Part shown: positions 47,801 to 56,464 of the stretch, piece by piece
How positions within the stretch are numbered: the first letter of the stretch is position 1
Layout of the letters: every line of letters begins with the position of its first letter
Assembly (NCBI GenBank): GCA_949126835.1
Contig: OX421507.1
Coordinates: forward strand, 30,511,382-30,575,381
Origin: Anisus vortex
Taxonomy: Eukaryota > Mollusca > Gastropoda > Planorbidae
Direction: 5' to 3'
DNA length: 64,000 bases
Notes under the pieces: model-generated
The model's database searches: none
The model's input: the letters and a program-made list of their open reading frames with translations, nothing else
Told to the model about the DNA's origin: nothing
Made by a program: the position numbers and the translations under genes

Positions 47801-49922
47801 TCTAAATCATTCAGCGTGCCAAACTAGGATTTCTAAATCATTCAGCGTGCCAAACTGGGATTTCTAAATCATTCAACGTGCCAAACTAGAATTTCTAAAT
47901 CATTCAGCGTGCCAAACTAGGATTTCTAAATCATTCAGCGTGCCAAATTAGGATTTCTAAATCATTCAGCGTGCCAAACTAGGATTTCTAAATTATTCAG
48001 CGTGCCAATCTGGGATTTCTAAATCATTCAGCGTGCCAAACTGGGATTTCTAAATCATTCAGCGTGCCAAACTGGCGTTTCTAAATCATTCAGCGTGCCA
48101 AACTAAGATTTCTAAAACATGCAGCTTGCCGAACTGGAATTTCTAAATCATTCAGCGTGCCAAACTGGCGTTTCTAAATCATTCAGCGTGCCAAACTAAG
48201 ATTTCTAAAACATGCAGCTTGCCGAACTGGAATTTCTAAATCATTCAGCATGCCAAACTAGGATTTCTAAATCATTCAGCGTGCTAAACTGGGATTTCTA
48301 AAACATTGAGTGTGCCAAACTAAGATTTCTAAAATATTCAGTGTGCCAAACTAAGATTTCCAAAACATTCAGCGTGCCAAACTAAGATGTCTAAAACATT
48401 CAGCGTGCCAAACTAGGTTTTCTAAATCATTCAGCGTGCCAAACTAGGATTTCTAAATCATTCAGCGTGCCAAATTGGGATTTCTAAATCATTCTGCGTG
48501 CCAAACTAGGATTTCTAAATCATTCAGCGTGCCAAATTAGGATTTCTAAATCATTCAGCGTGCCAAACTAGGATTTCTAAATTATTCAGCGTGCCAATCT
48601 GGGATTTCTAAATCATTCAGCGTGCCAAACTGGAATTTCTAAATCATTCAGCGTGCCAAACTATGAGTTCTAAATCATTCAGTGTTCCAAACTGGGATTT
48701 CTAAATCATTCAGCTTGCCAAACTGGCGTTTCTAAATCATTCAGCGTGCCAAACTAAGATTTCTAAAACATGCAGCTTGCCAAACTGGAATTTCTAAATC
48801 ATTCAGCATGCCAAATTAGGATTTCTAAATCATTCAGCGTGCCAAACTGGGATTTTTAAATCATTTAGAAATGCCAAACTATGATTTCTAAATCATTCAG
48901 CGTGCCAAATTAGGATTTCTAAATCATTCAGCGTACCAAACTAGGATTTCTAAATCATTCAGCGTGCCAAATTAGGATTTCTAAATCATTCAGCGTGCCA
49001 AACTGGGATTTCTAAAGCATTCAGCGTGCCAAACTGGCGTTTCTAAATCATTCAGCGTGCCAATCTAAGATTTCTAAAACATTCAGTGTGCCGAACTGGG
49101 ATTTCTAAATCATTCAGCATGCCAAACTGGGATTTCTAAATCATTCAGTGTGCCAAACTAGGATTTTATATTTTTATATTTTTTTTATATATTTAATAAG
49201 AAATTAACGTGTTTGTGATTTTAATTCTTTTATATTTGAATTTACACCAAATAATCCAAAATGTTATTACAAAACTTTCACAATTTTGGTAGATCTAATT
49301 ATTTTGTAAAATTTAGTTGTCAAGGTAAGGATCTAGCAACCGCTACTATTAATTATATTTTGTTCTCAGTTTACCTAGATTTTCTTTAATTTGTTTAAAG
49401 ATTGTAAAAAGTAGAATCGAATGTCGTTAAGTGGAATTGATACGTAGTAATCATACAAACTGGGTAGTTAACACAGTCTGAAAATTTATTTGCATTAACA
49501 ATGCAACGAATGAAAAAAAATGCCGTTAGAAGCTCTTCGGGGCCACACTAAAATGCTTGGCGGGCCGTTTTGTGGCCCGCGGGCCGCCTGTTGCACACCC
49601 TTGGTCTAGAACATAACCTAACACTAAATTTTTTCATCAAGATCTCTCCCAGAGTCATATCTAACTAACGCGTCATAATTTATTGCGTCATACTTTATTG
49701 CGTCGTACTTTATTGCGTCATACTTTATTGCGTCATAATTTATAGCGTCATACTTTATAGCGTCATACTTTATTGTGTCCTACGTCACAACTTTATTTTC
49801 TAGTTTATATTTATGTTTGAGATTAATCAAATGCCATACATTGAATTTATCTCTAATGTTTTTATGAGATGTTAACGATTATTTTTTTTTTGTTCTTTCT
49901 TTCAAAAGATCCATCAACATGA
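32641..49922 (+). CDS. Receptor-like gene 1: single-pass membrane protein with PPxY tail
   Basis: Spliced CDS: 32641-32698, 33372-33533, 38486-38623, 41357-41908, 49909-49922. Total 924 nt, 307 aa, every intron GT-AG and phase 1. Residues 1-19 are a signal peptide. The ectodomain (20-120) has sequons at N36, N81 and N99, Cys 24, 63 and 68, and Trp 49, 90 and 114; it may be a divergent Ig-like fold but lacks a clear Ig signature. A Thr/Pro stalk with CFLC (162-165) leads to a transmembrane helix at ~186-210, then KRKR. The tail has PPVY (243-246), PPDY (274-277) and PPSY (281-284), ligands for WW domains such as those of Nedd4-type ubiquitin ligases. It ends YIPDPST. No known family was recognised. 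The clean exon joining and the equally clean second copy argue that it is real and probably functional. Confidence 0.8.
32872..32989. repeat. 54-bp hairpin in gene 1 intron 1
   Basis: Arms 32872-32925 and 32936-32989 are inverted copies with one mismatch, separated by the 10-nt loop GTAATGTATA. Around it, short direct repeats of ATAAATTATAGCTTTAAGTT occur at 32730-32860. Confidence 0.9.
33372..33533 (+). CDS. Gene 1 exon 2 (ectodomain part 1)
   Basis: Acceptor CTTTCTAG, donor CAG|GTCAGT. Encodes QCATE, NFSL, AQWYGT and SCDSDGC. Too short to stand out as an ORF. Confidence 0.8.
34211..34680 (-). repeat. Family C repeat, left palindrome arm
   Basis: Inverted partner of 36690-37140. Shared words include TCCGAGGTCCATTACACTGC and GCATGGGGCACAGCCCC. 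GC-rich compared with the surrounding intron. Confidence 0.8.
36690..37140 (+). repeat. Family C repeat, right palindrome arm
   Basis: Same family as 38045-38425 and 59170-59580: GTGGCTCGCCCGT, GCACTGTC-CC-GGTAGCACAA and CGGTTTACACACT recur in the same order. An open frame at 37007 is not supported as a gene. Confidence 0.8.
37800..37876 (-). mobile_element. tRNA-like SINE head
   Basis: On the minus strand TAGCTTAGTGG (A box) and GGGTTCGATTCTCC (B box) are about 35 nt apart inside a 70-nt tRNA-like segment beginning GTGTCCTCGC. No acceptor-stem closure with a discriminator was found, so it is SINE-derived and not a tRNA gene. Confidence 0.6.
38045..38425 (+). repeat. Family C repeat in gene 1 intron 2
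   Basis: Shares position and flanks with 59170-59580 in gene 2 (GGTGGGTTATTGGAGCAGGT before, exon 3 acceptor after), so it was present before the genes duplicated. Confidence 0.85.
38486..38623 (+). CDS. Gene 1 exon 3 (ectodomain part 2)
   Basis: Acceptor TTGTTCTTAG, donor TTG|GTGAGT. Encodes FIASVRNVTR, KYVLQVINVS and TLTRIDN. Confidence 0.8.
38630..38745. repeat. (TGTTCATA/TGTTCGTG)n array, left part
   Basis: Degenerate 8-10-bp units beginning right after the exon 3 donor. Interrupted by unrelated DNA at 38746-38984. Confidence 0.85.
38746..38984. mobile_element. Possible small insertion splitting the array
   Basis: A 240-bp non-repetitive block with ends CATATTGTAAT and, inverted, CATATTGTCAT. 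No coding capacity; possibly a MITE. Confidence 0.35.
38985..39372. repeat. (TGTTCATA/TGTTCGTG)n array, right part
   Basis: Continuation of the array; Cys/Val/His-rich open frames across it in all plus frames are repeat artefacts. Confidence 0.9.
39950..40360. repeat. 35-bp minisatellite in gene 1 intron 3
   Basis: About 12 copies of TTTGATCAAAGCAACCGTTC plus CATCTTGTTATAGTC. Each unit contains the palindrome TTTGATCAAA. Confidence 0.9.
40361..40904. other. Intron 3 spacer, shared with gene 2
   Basis: Contains a C14 run near 40645. From AGATGTCTAGAATTTGAAAC at 40741 it aligns with gene 2 intron 3 from 60301, so this part predates the duplication. Confidence 0.7.
40905..41330 (-). mobile_element. 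LINE-A 3' fragment in intron 3 of gene 1
   Basis: Minus-strand LINE-A end: CTGTAATGTATAAGATA tail, AAGAAGATTATTGCGTCCTA, CCATTCCATGCCCGGAT. It sits directly before exon 4, exactly as the fragment at 60445-60850 does in gene 2. Ancestral insertion. Confidence 0.85.
41357..41908 (+). CDS. Gene 1 exon 4 (stalk, membrane helix, tail)
   Basis: Acceptor ATTTCTGTAG, donor CCAG|GTAAAT. Holds the Thr-rich stalk, the transmembrane segment and nearly all of the cytoplasmic tail. Reading past the donor gives intronic AT-rich sequence. Confidence 0.85.
42020..42235. repeat. Degenerate (ACTATACCCTAAA)n
   Basis: Imperfect 11-14-bp repeats of ACTATACC(C/T)TAAA at the start of intron 4. Confidence 0.65.
42504..43472 (+). 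pseudogene. hAT transposase, middle part
   Basis: Reads FESIYLFFSRSTTRWGEFKK, ESETRWGARSEADKAIYEGL and LALLHFWNIILGKIDRVQK, then frameshifted pieces. The TRWxAR motif and LxxWNIIL are typical of ZMYM1-like hAT transposases. Multiple frameshifts and stops from about 42840 on. It ends GQDRLS, interrupted by the element at 43481. Confidence 0.75.
43481..44565. mobile_element. Non-autonomous hAT (family G) inserted in a hAT transposase
   Basis: Ends CAGGGGTCGGCAACC and GGTTACCAACCCCTG are inverted; flanks GTCTGAGT (43473-43480) and GTCTGTGT (44566-44573) are an 8-bp target duplication with one mismatch. The host frame resumes precisely after it. Confidence 0.9.
44574..44681 (+). pseudogene. hAT transposase, C-terminal end
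   Basis: DLALLSIERETLEKINFDD, then a VVDEFA motif to the stop: the terminal dimerisation segment that completes the frame broken at 43480. Confidence 0.8.
44998..45770. mobile_element. hAT MITE containing a 24-bp satellite
   Basis: Begins CAGGGGTCTCAA and ends GAGACCCCTG (perfect 10-bp inverted ends). The right side has GGGCCGCATGCAGCCCGCGG, typical of Charlie-like MITEs. No clear target duplication. Intron 4 of gene 1. Confidence 0.75.
45025..45440. repeat. 24-bp satellite, ~15 copies
   Basis: Near-identical TGTGTCATTTCATCACTTAA plus GAGA. The unit is a multiple of 3, so it is open in several frames on both strands. It starts 27 bp inside the MITE terminus; the terminus-proximal CAATCTCGGATGAATCCATG recurs twice at the right end. 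Confidence 0.95.
45912..46130 (+). mobile_element. SINE-S copy
   Basis: tRNA-like head (GGTGGTCGGCTGACG ... GGTTCTGGAATCGAATC), then GTCCCTGAGTCTACCCAGCT, CACCTAGTACGCCGTGGCCA and GAACGCTGCTTCACCGGCCC. Confidence 0.8.
46332..46755. mobile_element. hAT-type MITE with exact 8-bp target duplication
   Basis: Flanked by CTTGAAAT at 46324-46331 and 46756-46763. Ends TAGAGGCTTACCGAA and, inverted, TAGTGGCCGACCGAA. The interior is rich in TTTCGGTTTCGG. Confidence 0.85.
46975..47127. repeat. ~53-bp tandem repeat, 3 copies
   Basis: CAAATAACGTACCGTTACGT then CAATAATCAG. Each unit contains the near-palindrome AACGTACCGTTACGT. Confidence 0.8.
47137..49603. mobile_element. hAT MITE (family G) inflated by a 31-bp satellite
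   Basis: The left edge AAGGGGACGATAACCTTTTG plus ATAACAGTGTGCCAAA aligns with the left end of 31534-31748. The right edge GGGCCGCCTGTTGCACACCC ends in CTTG. Flanking GTCTAGTG and GTCTAGAA resemble a target duplication, though they match at only 6 of 8 bases. Confidence 0.65.
47160..49170. repeat. 31-bp satellite, ~65 copies
   Basis: The unit is CATTCAGCGTGCCAAACTAG plus GATTTCTAAAT, with many single-base variants and some higher-order blocks (47590-47650 is echoed at 48070-48200). The founder unit is visible once in other family G elements, e.g. 31561-31610. Confidence 0.95.
49665..49790. repeat. 15-17-bp repeat, ~8 copies
   Basis: (GCGTCATACTTTATT)n with TAATTTAT variants; upstream of the exon 5 acceptor of gene 1. 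Confidence 0.85.
49909..49922 (+). CDS. Gene 1 exon 5 (terminal DPST-stop)
   Basis: Pyrimidine tract then TTCAAAAG|ATCCATCAACATGA. The split codon becomes Asp, then Pro-Ser-Thr-stop. The same 14 nt and acceptor occur in gene 2. Confidence 0.75.
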
Positions 49923-50100
49923 AAGACGCAGCATTGAAGAGAAGAAACAAATTGTTTTCATAATGACTCGTACCAAAAAATACATTATGTATTAACATTG
50001 AACTATAAAGCCTAACTTGTGTAACTATTTAATAATACATATAAATAACAAATGAACAAAACTGTAATAAGTGTTACGTTTTGTGTATCTGTATTATAGT
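49923..50100 (+). other. Gene 1 3' UTR region
   Basis: Follows TGA. GACGCAGCAT is shared with the gene 2 3' UTR, after which the copies diverge. No canonical AATAAA is evident; AATAATACATATAAATAA is AT-rich. Confidence 0.5.
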
Positions 50101-50164
50101 GAAATGTTAGAGTTGACTAGAAAGCTGAGATCATACTATAATTGACTCTAACAAAAAACGGAAC

Positions 50165-50480
50165 TTATGTCATGGGCTTAGCGATGCCCGGCGGGTGGAC
50201 CAAAGGTGTGTGGGGGGGGGGGGGGGAAGACGCTAAGGTCCTGTCCAAGCGACAGCCACCACTATCGGCGTAACAAGTGGTAGGGTTGTCCGCAGCCAAA
50301 CATGCACTACATTACGTCCCCACTCCCCCCCCCCCCCCCACAGAAGGGGCTCTCCCCCGTGGCGTAAGCCCACCGGTGTGATATTGATGCAAGCGTAATG
50401 ATGGTCTCCACAATTCACCAGCGATGAGGCCCATGGGTACAGAAGTGGAAACCGGATCATCAAAGCAACATGGCAGGATA
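50165..50480 (+). repeat. Family C repeat, divergent copy
   Basis: AAGGTCCTGTCCAAG, ACCGGTGTGATATTGATGCA and GATGAGGCCCATGGG align with 59195-59570. Contains long G and C runs near 50212 and 50325. Confidence 0.7.
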
Positions 50481-50701
50481 GCCAAAATAATGGGGAATGG
50501 ATTACAAAGATACAAAGAGTTTGGTAAACGCCACAGAATATGTATATTATTCTTCAGACTACATAATTTAAAAATGATAATAATATACAGGAGCTAAATA
50601 TGACAACAATACATGAGATACATGTAGCATCTTTTAGGACAAATTATTGAATTTAAATATAAAAAAAAACTAATTCCGTATTGATCAGTAATAAAGAGTA
50701 A

Positions 50702-50990
50702 TACAGTGAGGTGGCCGAGCGACAGCGCCATTGGCTGGCGTACCGAAGGTCCTGGGTTTAAATCCTGGTGCAGGCTAGGCTTTTTCCTCGGGTCTGGAAG
50801 GTGTCCCTGAGTCTACCCAGCTCTGATGGTTACCTGACCCTGGTTGGGTTGCTGTGCATAGTGCTGGCCACACAATCACCTAGTATGCCGTGGCCACAGA
50901 AACTGGTGAACGCTGCTTCACAGGGCCTCCGGATTAGTTTGGTCCGCCGGGACATGGGAGCACAATATGACAACAATACATCAGATAGTA
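50702..50990 (+). mobile_element. SINE-S copy
   Basis: tRNA-like head: GTGGCCGAGCGACAGCGCCA and GGTCCTGGGTTTAAATCCTG; then the standard body to CCGGATTAGTTTGGTCCGCC. A 40-bp segment before it (50598-50650) resembles the sequence after it (50965-51010), possibly a long or divergent duplication. Confidence 0.85.
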
Positions 50991-50999
50991 TCTTTTGGG

Positions 51000-51454
51000 G
51001 AAAATTATCTAGGCTAAAAAGAATATAAAGATAAATTAATAATCTAACTATGTAAGTAGGCCTTTTTTATACATAATTGTTTAGACATATTTGGAGCTAT
51101 GGCGAACTTATGGATATGTGGGAATTCTGTATGAATTTCTTCCTTAACTATAAGTAACAACATTAATATAGTTTTGAAAGGTTAAAATAATGAAACATCT
51201 AGATTAAACTACAGTTAAAGTACGAGTCAAAAGAATATGGATAATTATTTAAAAGGTACAAATAATCGAGAACAAATTCAGATGTAGGGCTATACTTAAT
51301 ACAATAGAAATTTCTTTCACCGGAATTTTCCAATTTATGTATTTATTTGTCCCGTTCAAGAAAGAAAGCCCAATTAAGAGTCTTGTTATATGTGTGTATA
51401 GAATGTTATTGTTATAATAATTTTTTTTATTACTTTTTTTTGAAATTGTTTCGA
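51000..51454. other. AT-rich spacer
   Basis: No feature recognised. Confidence 0.5.
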
Positions 51455-51530
51455 CACAATCCCCTAGTACGCCGTGGCCACAGAAAATGGTGAACGCTCA
51501 ATTAGTTCCGACGGGTACTTTACTATGTCG
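51455..51530 (+). mobile_element. SINE-S 3' fragment
   Basis: CAATCCCCTAGTACGCCGTG then GGTGAACGCTCAATTAGTTC: the distal body of SINE-S only. Confidence 0.7.
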
Positions 51531-51630
51531 TCATTAAACAAGAAAACCGGAAGTAAAATAGTCTAGATCTACATCTTCACAACAGAAATTCGAAGTTCCT
51601 ACTCTTGTTGTTTTTTTCAACTAAAGTCAG

Positions 51631-52240
51631 TAATAATAATAATTCGATTTGCATAGCGCTGCCAACAAACATAATGTAAGCTCAGAGCACATTTAACATT
51701 AAGCAACAAACAACCAAGAACACTGATATAATTCTCTAGGCTAAAAAGGATATAAAGCTAATTTAGTAATCTTAAAACTTGACAAACATAGAACAAAGCA
51801 AATAAATGTAACGTTAACCGACCTAATAAAATATAAAAGTAACATTGTGTTTTTTAGTTCTAATTAAAAGTGACAATAGAACTTGTTCAGCTGAGTTGGT
51901 AAGTAGATTTCATATTTTCGGGCCAGATATTGAGAAGGCTAAGAAAGAAACGGGGCACCTCCAGAAGCGAGGAGTCGGCAGAAAGGATTGTTTTTTGCGA
52001 AATATAGGGTTTAATTAGTTCCCTGAGAAAGGACGGCATCGTTTTGTTATAAAGGCACTGATGGCAAAGTATCTCCACTTTGCATTCAATTCCGCCTTTC
52101 ACGGGGAGCAGACGCAGGAGAACTGTCGCAGAATTGCGCCTGGACTAAGGAATGACAAGCCGGATGGCAATGTTTGCAATACGCTGTAATTTGGTAACTT
52201 TATCGTCAGGTATGTCGATAAGCAGAGTAGAGTAGCCTCC
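51631..52240 (-). pseudogene. LINE-B 3' fragment
   Basis: The minus strand reads VTKLQRIANIAIRLV, VKGGIECKVEILCHQCLYNK and SFLRELIKPY, then LLEVPR: the post-RT domain of a LINE-B-like element. The 3' edge (TAATAATAATTCGATTTGCA on plus) parallels that at 17401. 5' truncated and frameshifted. Confidence 0.75.
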
Positions 52241-52613
52241 CTTCTCAATTACTCCTCCCTTCCCCCTTCTCCAAACACGGAAGTAACAGTGGTAGATCTA
52301 TTCACACTAAACATATTTCTAGGTAGTATAATTCATTGAATAGCAAGCTGGGACGGGTTGTCTGGAAAATACTAACAGGATATAAAGGGAGAGAAACACG
52401 CGTGTCTAGTGTTGTTGTTTTTATTATGCCTTTTAGAATTACTGAACCTGATCCAAATTATTAGTAGGGTCTATGGATGGGGAATTCCCCTTTCCAGACA
52501 CTATTTATATGCAACTTCCTCTCCCCCCCCCCCTTTTTTTTGTCACCATGTTAAATGTTCATTTATTCTTTACAATTATTATTTGTCTTTTTAATATTCA
52601 TTTCACATTAATT
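52241..52613. other. Spacer
   Basis: No gene; includes a C10 run near 52527. Confidence 0.5.
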
Positions 52614-52672
52614 AAAGGACGCAATTTTCTTCTTTATAGAAGGAGTCCCTGTAATGTATAAAATAAGATAAT
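52614..52672 (+). mobile_element. LINE-A extreme 3' end
   Basis: GGACGCAATTTTCTTCTTTA, GAAGGAGTCCCTGTAATG, then TATAAAATAAGATA. Confidence 0.75.
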
Positions 52673-52770
52673 TTCTAAATGTTTTTGTCATTCATTTTGT
52701 CTTCATTCTCAAGTGTATGTTAGAAGATTTAGACGACAAGCCCAATACTTGTCATAAACTGTGCATTGGC

Positions 52771-53125
52771 TGTCAGTTGCTCCAGTCCACCATACAGTTT
52801 ATCACTCAGGCCATGGGCCATTATATGGCTGTCAGTTGCTCCAGTCCACCATACAGTTTATCACTCAGGCCATGGGCCATTGTATGGCTGACAGTTGCTC
52901 CAGTCCACCATACAGTTTATCACTCAGGCCATGGGCCATTATATGGTTGTCAGTTGCTCCGGTCCACCATACAGTTTATCACTCAGGCCATGGGCCATTA
53001 TATGGCTGTCAGTTGCTCCAGTCCACCATACAGTTTATCACTCAGGCCATGGGCCATTATATGGCTGTCAGTTGCTCCAGTCCACCATACAGTTTATCAC
53101 TCAGGCCATGGGCCATTATATGGTT
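52771..53125. repeat. 59-bp minisatellite, 6 copies
   Basis: GTCAGTTGCTCCAGTCCACC, ATACAGTTTATCACTCAGGC, then CATGGGCCATTATATGGCT. On the minus strand each unit reads like a LINE ORF2 end (SDKLYGGLEQL). Plus frames are artefacts. Confidence 0.95.
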
Positions 53126-53215
53126 GACCGGATAGAGTGGTACATGGGGCAGGTTTGAAGGACATGTTCCGAGTTTTTGGGAGCTGTCCCGCAGGGGCAC
53201 ATTTCTTATGTCTCA
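53126..53215 (-). pseudogene. LINE ORF2 C-terminal scrap
   Basis: The minus strand retains the Cys-rich end (CxPAG...PKT...) seen more clearly at 59890-60100. It borders the 59-bp array it probably seeded. Confidence 0.5.
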
Positions 53216-53285
53216 ACTAGTAGTTAGCGTAAGAAGTTCTGACCTATCCTTAGGATGAAGATGATTTGTTGAAATTGGCGGGTAA

Positions 53286-53837
53286 AAAAAGTAAAGTATC
53301 CCGTCGGACCACATTGATCCATAGGTGCCGTTGAAGCAAAGTTCACCAGTTTCTGTGGCCACGATTTAGTAGGTGATTGTGTGGCCAGTACAATGCACTA
53401 CCGCCTTTACTTTACCCCAACTAAGGTCAAGTACCCACCAGAGCTGGGTAGACCCAGGGACAGCCTCCAGACCCGAAAAAAATCCTAGCCTGCACCAGGA
53501 TTCGAGCCCAGGACCTTTGGTACGTGGGACACGGTAGACGAGCGGCAGCGCGTTCGACTGGCGATCCAGGGGTCCTGGGTTCGAATCTTGGTGCAGGCTA
53601 GGATTTTTTCCCAGGATTTGAGGGTGTCCCAGAGTCTACCCAGCTCTGATGGGTACCTGACCTTAGTTGTGGTAAAGTAAAGTCGGCTGTGCATAGTGCT
53701 GGCCACACAATCACCTAGTATGCCAAGGCCACGGAAACTGGTGAACGCTGCTTCACCGGCCCTATGGATCAATTTGGTCCGATGGGATACTTTTTACCTT
53801 TGGTACGCTAGTCGAACGCACAGCTGCTCGGCCCCAT
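53286..53837 (-). mobile_element. SINE-S, outer copy, minus strand
   Basis: Flanked by the 15-bp direct repeats GAAATTGGCGGGTAA (53271) and GAATTTGGCGGGTAA (53838). Its tRNA-like head is interrupted by the SINE at 53525-53795. Confidence 0.9.
53525..53795 (+). mobile_element. SINE-S, full-length inner copy
   Basis: Flanked by exact 12-bp duplications ACCTTTGGTACG (53513-53524, 53796-53807). Head with A-box-like TAGACGAGCGGCAGCGCGTT and B box GGTTCGAATCTTGG. Body ends CGATGGGATACTTTTT. 271 bp, the best SINE-S reference in the window. Confidence 0.95.
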
Positions 53838-54029
53838 GAATTTGGCGGGTAAGTTTGTAGTAATCATCCTTTTTGGGGTTGTTTTTATGCGGCTCATATC
53901 ATCTTTGAATTTTATTTCTTTTGAGTATTACCTTGATTTCTTCAGGGTGCAGCAATACGGCCCATTCTTTTGATTAAAACAAAAACAAAAATTACTTCTT
54001 AAAAAAACGTGTTTTACGAATGAATTGGA

Positions 54030-55510
54030 TTTACTTATCTTATCTTATACATTACAGACGCTCCTTCTATAAAAAGGATTATTGCGTCCTACGCTCATCC
54101 GTGGTCCGAGTCTAGTCTTGCATTTTTATTAATGTTTTAAATGATGTTAGGTTATTGGTTTTCCTGGTTTGTTCAGGCAACCCATTCCATGCCCGAATGC
54201 CACTCGGGAAGAAAGAGTACTTATATGCATTTGTTCTCGCATAAGGGACAAGGAAGGTGTTTTTGTCTTTATGTTTATCTGAGCTTTGCAACAGATTGTT
54301 ATTGGGTTGTATTTCTAAATTAGAGTTTAATGCCTTATGTATTATTACTACTTTACTCTTTGCCCTTCTGTCCTCTAGTGTTTCTAGGTTTAGTGATTTG
54401 ACTAATGGTGTTACTCTTGTCAATGGGGCATATTCACTAGTTATAAACCTTGCAGCTCTTTTTTGAATTTGTTCTAATTTTTTAATGTTTTCTTTAGTAG
54501 ATGGGTCCCATACAGATCCTGCATATTCTAGTATAGGCCTAACTAATGTGAGATAGCATTTTAGTTTTATATTCTTATTACATTTGTAAAAGTTCCTTTT
54601 TATGAATCCTAATGTTTTGTTTGATTTTTTAATTACTTCATCAATGTGAGGGTTCCAAGATAACTTATCATTTATTATTACTCCTAGATACTTAGCATTG
54701 CTAGTTTGAGTTAGTTCTTTACCATGAATGAAGTAGTTTGTTATTATTTGTTTCCTTTTCTTGGATACCCTTATCAGTTGGCATTTTTCTGGGTGAAAAG
54801 ACATACTCCAGTTTGATTCCCATTTTTGTAGTTCATCTAGGTCTTTTTGTAAAAGTTCACTATCTTTTCCTGTCTTTATTATTCTATAAATTATGCAATC
54901 ATCGGCAAATAATCTTACTTTTGTGCCTGTGTTGATGCAATTTGGCAGATCATTAATGTAAATTAGAAATAGTAGGGGCCCTAGAACAGTTCCTTGTGGA
55001 ACTCCTGAGTTTACTGTTATTGGTGATGACTTAGAGCCATTTATTATCACTGTTTGTTCTCTGCCTATAAGAAAGTCCTTATTCCACCAATGTAAGGGAC
55101 CAGAGATGCCAAAATATTTAAATTTTTTAAGAAGACTAGAATGATGAACTTTATCAAATGCTTTTGAAAAATCTAGTAATATAGCATCAATTTGGTTGTT
55201 ATTATCTAATCCCTTAGACAAGTCATCTATTAAGCCTATCAATTGAGTCTCACATGATCTATTTTTCCTGAAGCCATGTTGGTGAGGGCACAGTGCATTT
55301 AGTTTGTCTAGATGATTTACTATACTACTATATATTATATGTTCAAGTAATTTACATGTTATGCTTGTTAGAGAAACAGGTCTATAATTTCCGGGGTCAG
55401 ATTTATCTCCTTTTTTGAAAAGGGGGGTTACATTGGCTAATTTCCAATCTTTGGGCACTTTGCCCTGGTTTAGAGAGGCCTGAAAAAGTATTTTAAAGAT
55501 CTTTACGATT
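54030..55510 (-). mobile_element. LINE-A, 5'-truncated with intact RT frame
   Basis: The minus-strand 3' half of a LINE. The RT frame runs open from about 55510 to TAG at 54112, then an 80-bp 3' UTR ending GTAATGTATAAGATAAGATA. It is the source family of the fragments at 11.7, 40.9, 52.6, 56.5, 58.1, 60.4 and 62.4 kb. Confidence 0.9.
54112..55510 (-). CDS. LINE-A reverse transcriptase, partial
   Basis: About 460 codons with no stop. The sequence enters at VPKDWKLANVTPLFKKGD, then YRPVSLTSITCKLLEHII, HGFRKNRSCETQL, LLDFSKAFDKVHH, SGVPQGTVLGPLLFLIYIND and catalytic LFADDCIIY. A thumb with AKYLGVIIND and LVRPILEYAGSVWDP follows, then the terminal SFFPSGIRAWNGLP. It copies LINE RNA at the nicked target. 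No endonuclease, ORF1 or start codon, so it is truncated but otherwise undamaged. CR1/Jockey-group by motif style. Confidence 0.88.
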
Positions 55511-55529
55511 CATTAAATAAATAAAATGT

Positions 55530-56175
55530 ATTGCCTCTATTTTTGTTGGTTTCGGGATTTCCCGTTGGATTAATGTATGGACGAATAATGAGCTAAGGTT
55601 GTATTTTGTTTAACATTTATTTACGGTTGACTTAGTTAGGGCATCGTCACGCAAGGGCACACAACAAGTCGTAATGCAATGTGGACTAAACCGGACGTAA
55701 AGTGTATTTAGATTCTACACTGCACACCTTGAATCTCATGACAGTAACAAAGTATATTTCTTCTGATACAAGTAGGAGACTATATTTCTTTGTTTATAAA
55801 TGTATAACAATAGTCTTAAAAGTTTCATAACTTTTATATATGCACATATTATAAAACATATTATTATAAAACAATTAAACTATAGGGTTAGGCTAATATA
55901 ATTATATACAGATAACTTTCAGTTATTTGCTTCCTTTATTTTCTTACTTTCAAGCTATAATTATCACAGGCTTACTGGTTAAATTTATACATTGACCTAG
56001 AATCTATATTACTGAACTTATAGAAAATGATAACTTCTTAAAATTTATATATCTTTTTTTTAAAAATATTGATTGCGCATCGTGCTTTCTCGTTGGTCGC
56101 GAGAAGTTCTATAAATAGAGTGTTTTGAGGTGACATCACTGACCAAAATACCAACTCCGTCGCGGTTGAAACAAA
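55530..56175 (+). repeat. Dispersed repeat family D, copy 2
   Basis: Aligns with 23830-24605 (GCATCGTCACGCAAGGGCA, TACACTGCACACCTTG, GTGACATCACTGACC). Here TATAAATAGAGTG is a clear TATA-like word. Confidence 0.65.
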
Positions 56176-56464
56176 AGAAACCCCATTGTCATTTTGAATT
56201 GTTAGATATTGATCTGCTTTTGTTACCTATAATAAATTGATAAATTAGGTGGCCTCAGAAATTGTTAAAAAAGGTGATGAAGCATCACTGTCGATATTTT
56301 GTATTATCTAGTTTTTAGGATAGATATTTTTGAGTTGAGGATAAAGAGTAAAAATAAAAGTAGTAATGATGTATAGGGGAGAGTGGGGATAAGTGGTCCA
56401 TGGGGATATGCGTATGCGGTCCACCGCCTTTTTAACGGGATGGGGTCACATTCTAGGCAGGCTC
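56176..56464. other. Spacer
   Basis: No feature recognised. Confidence 0.5.

Noticed and set aside
50702..50775. Possible tRNA genes here, at 37800-37876 and at 53525-53600
   Set aside because: A and B boxes are present but cloverleaf stems are imperfect, bodies continue into SINE sequence, and copies are dispersed with target duplications.
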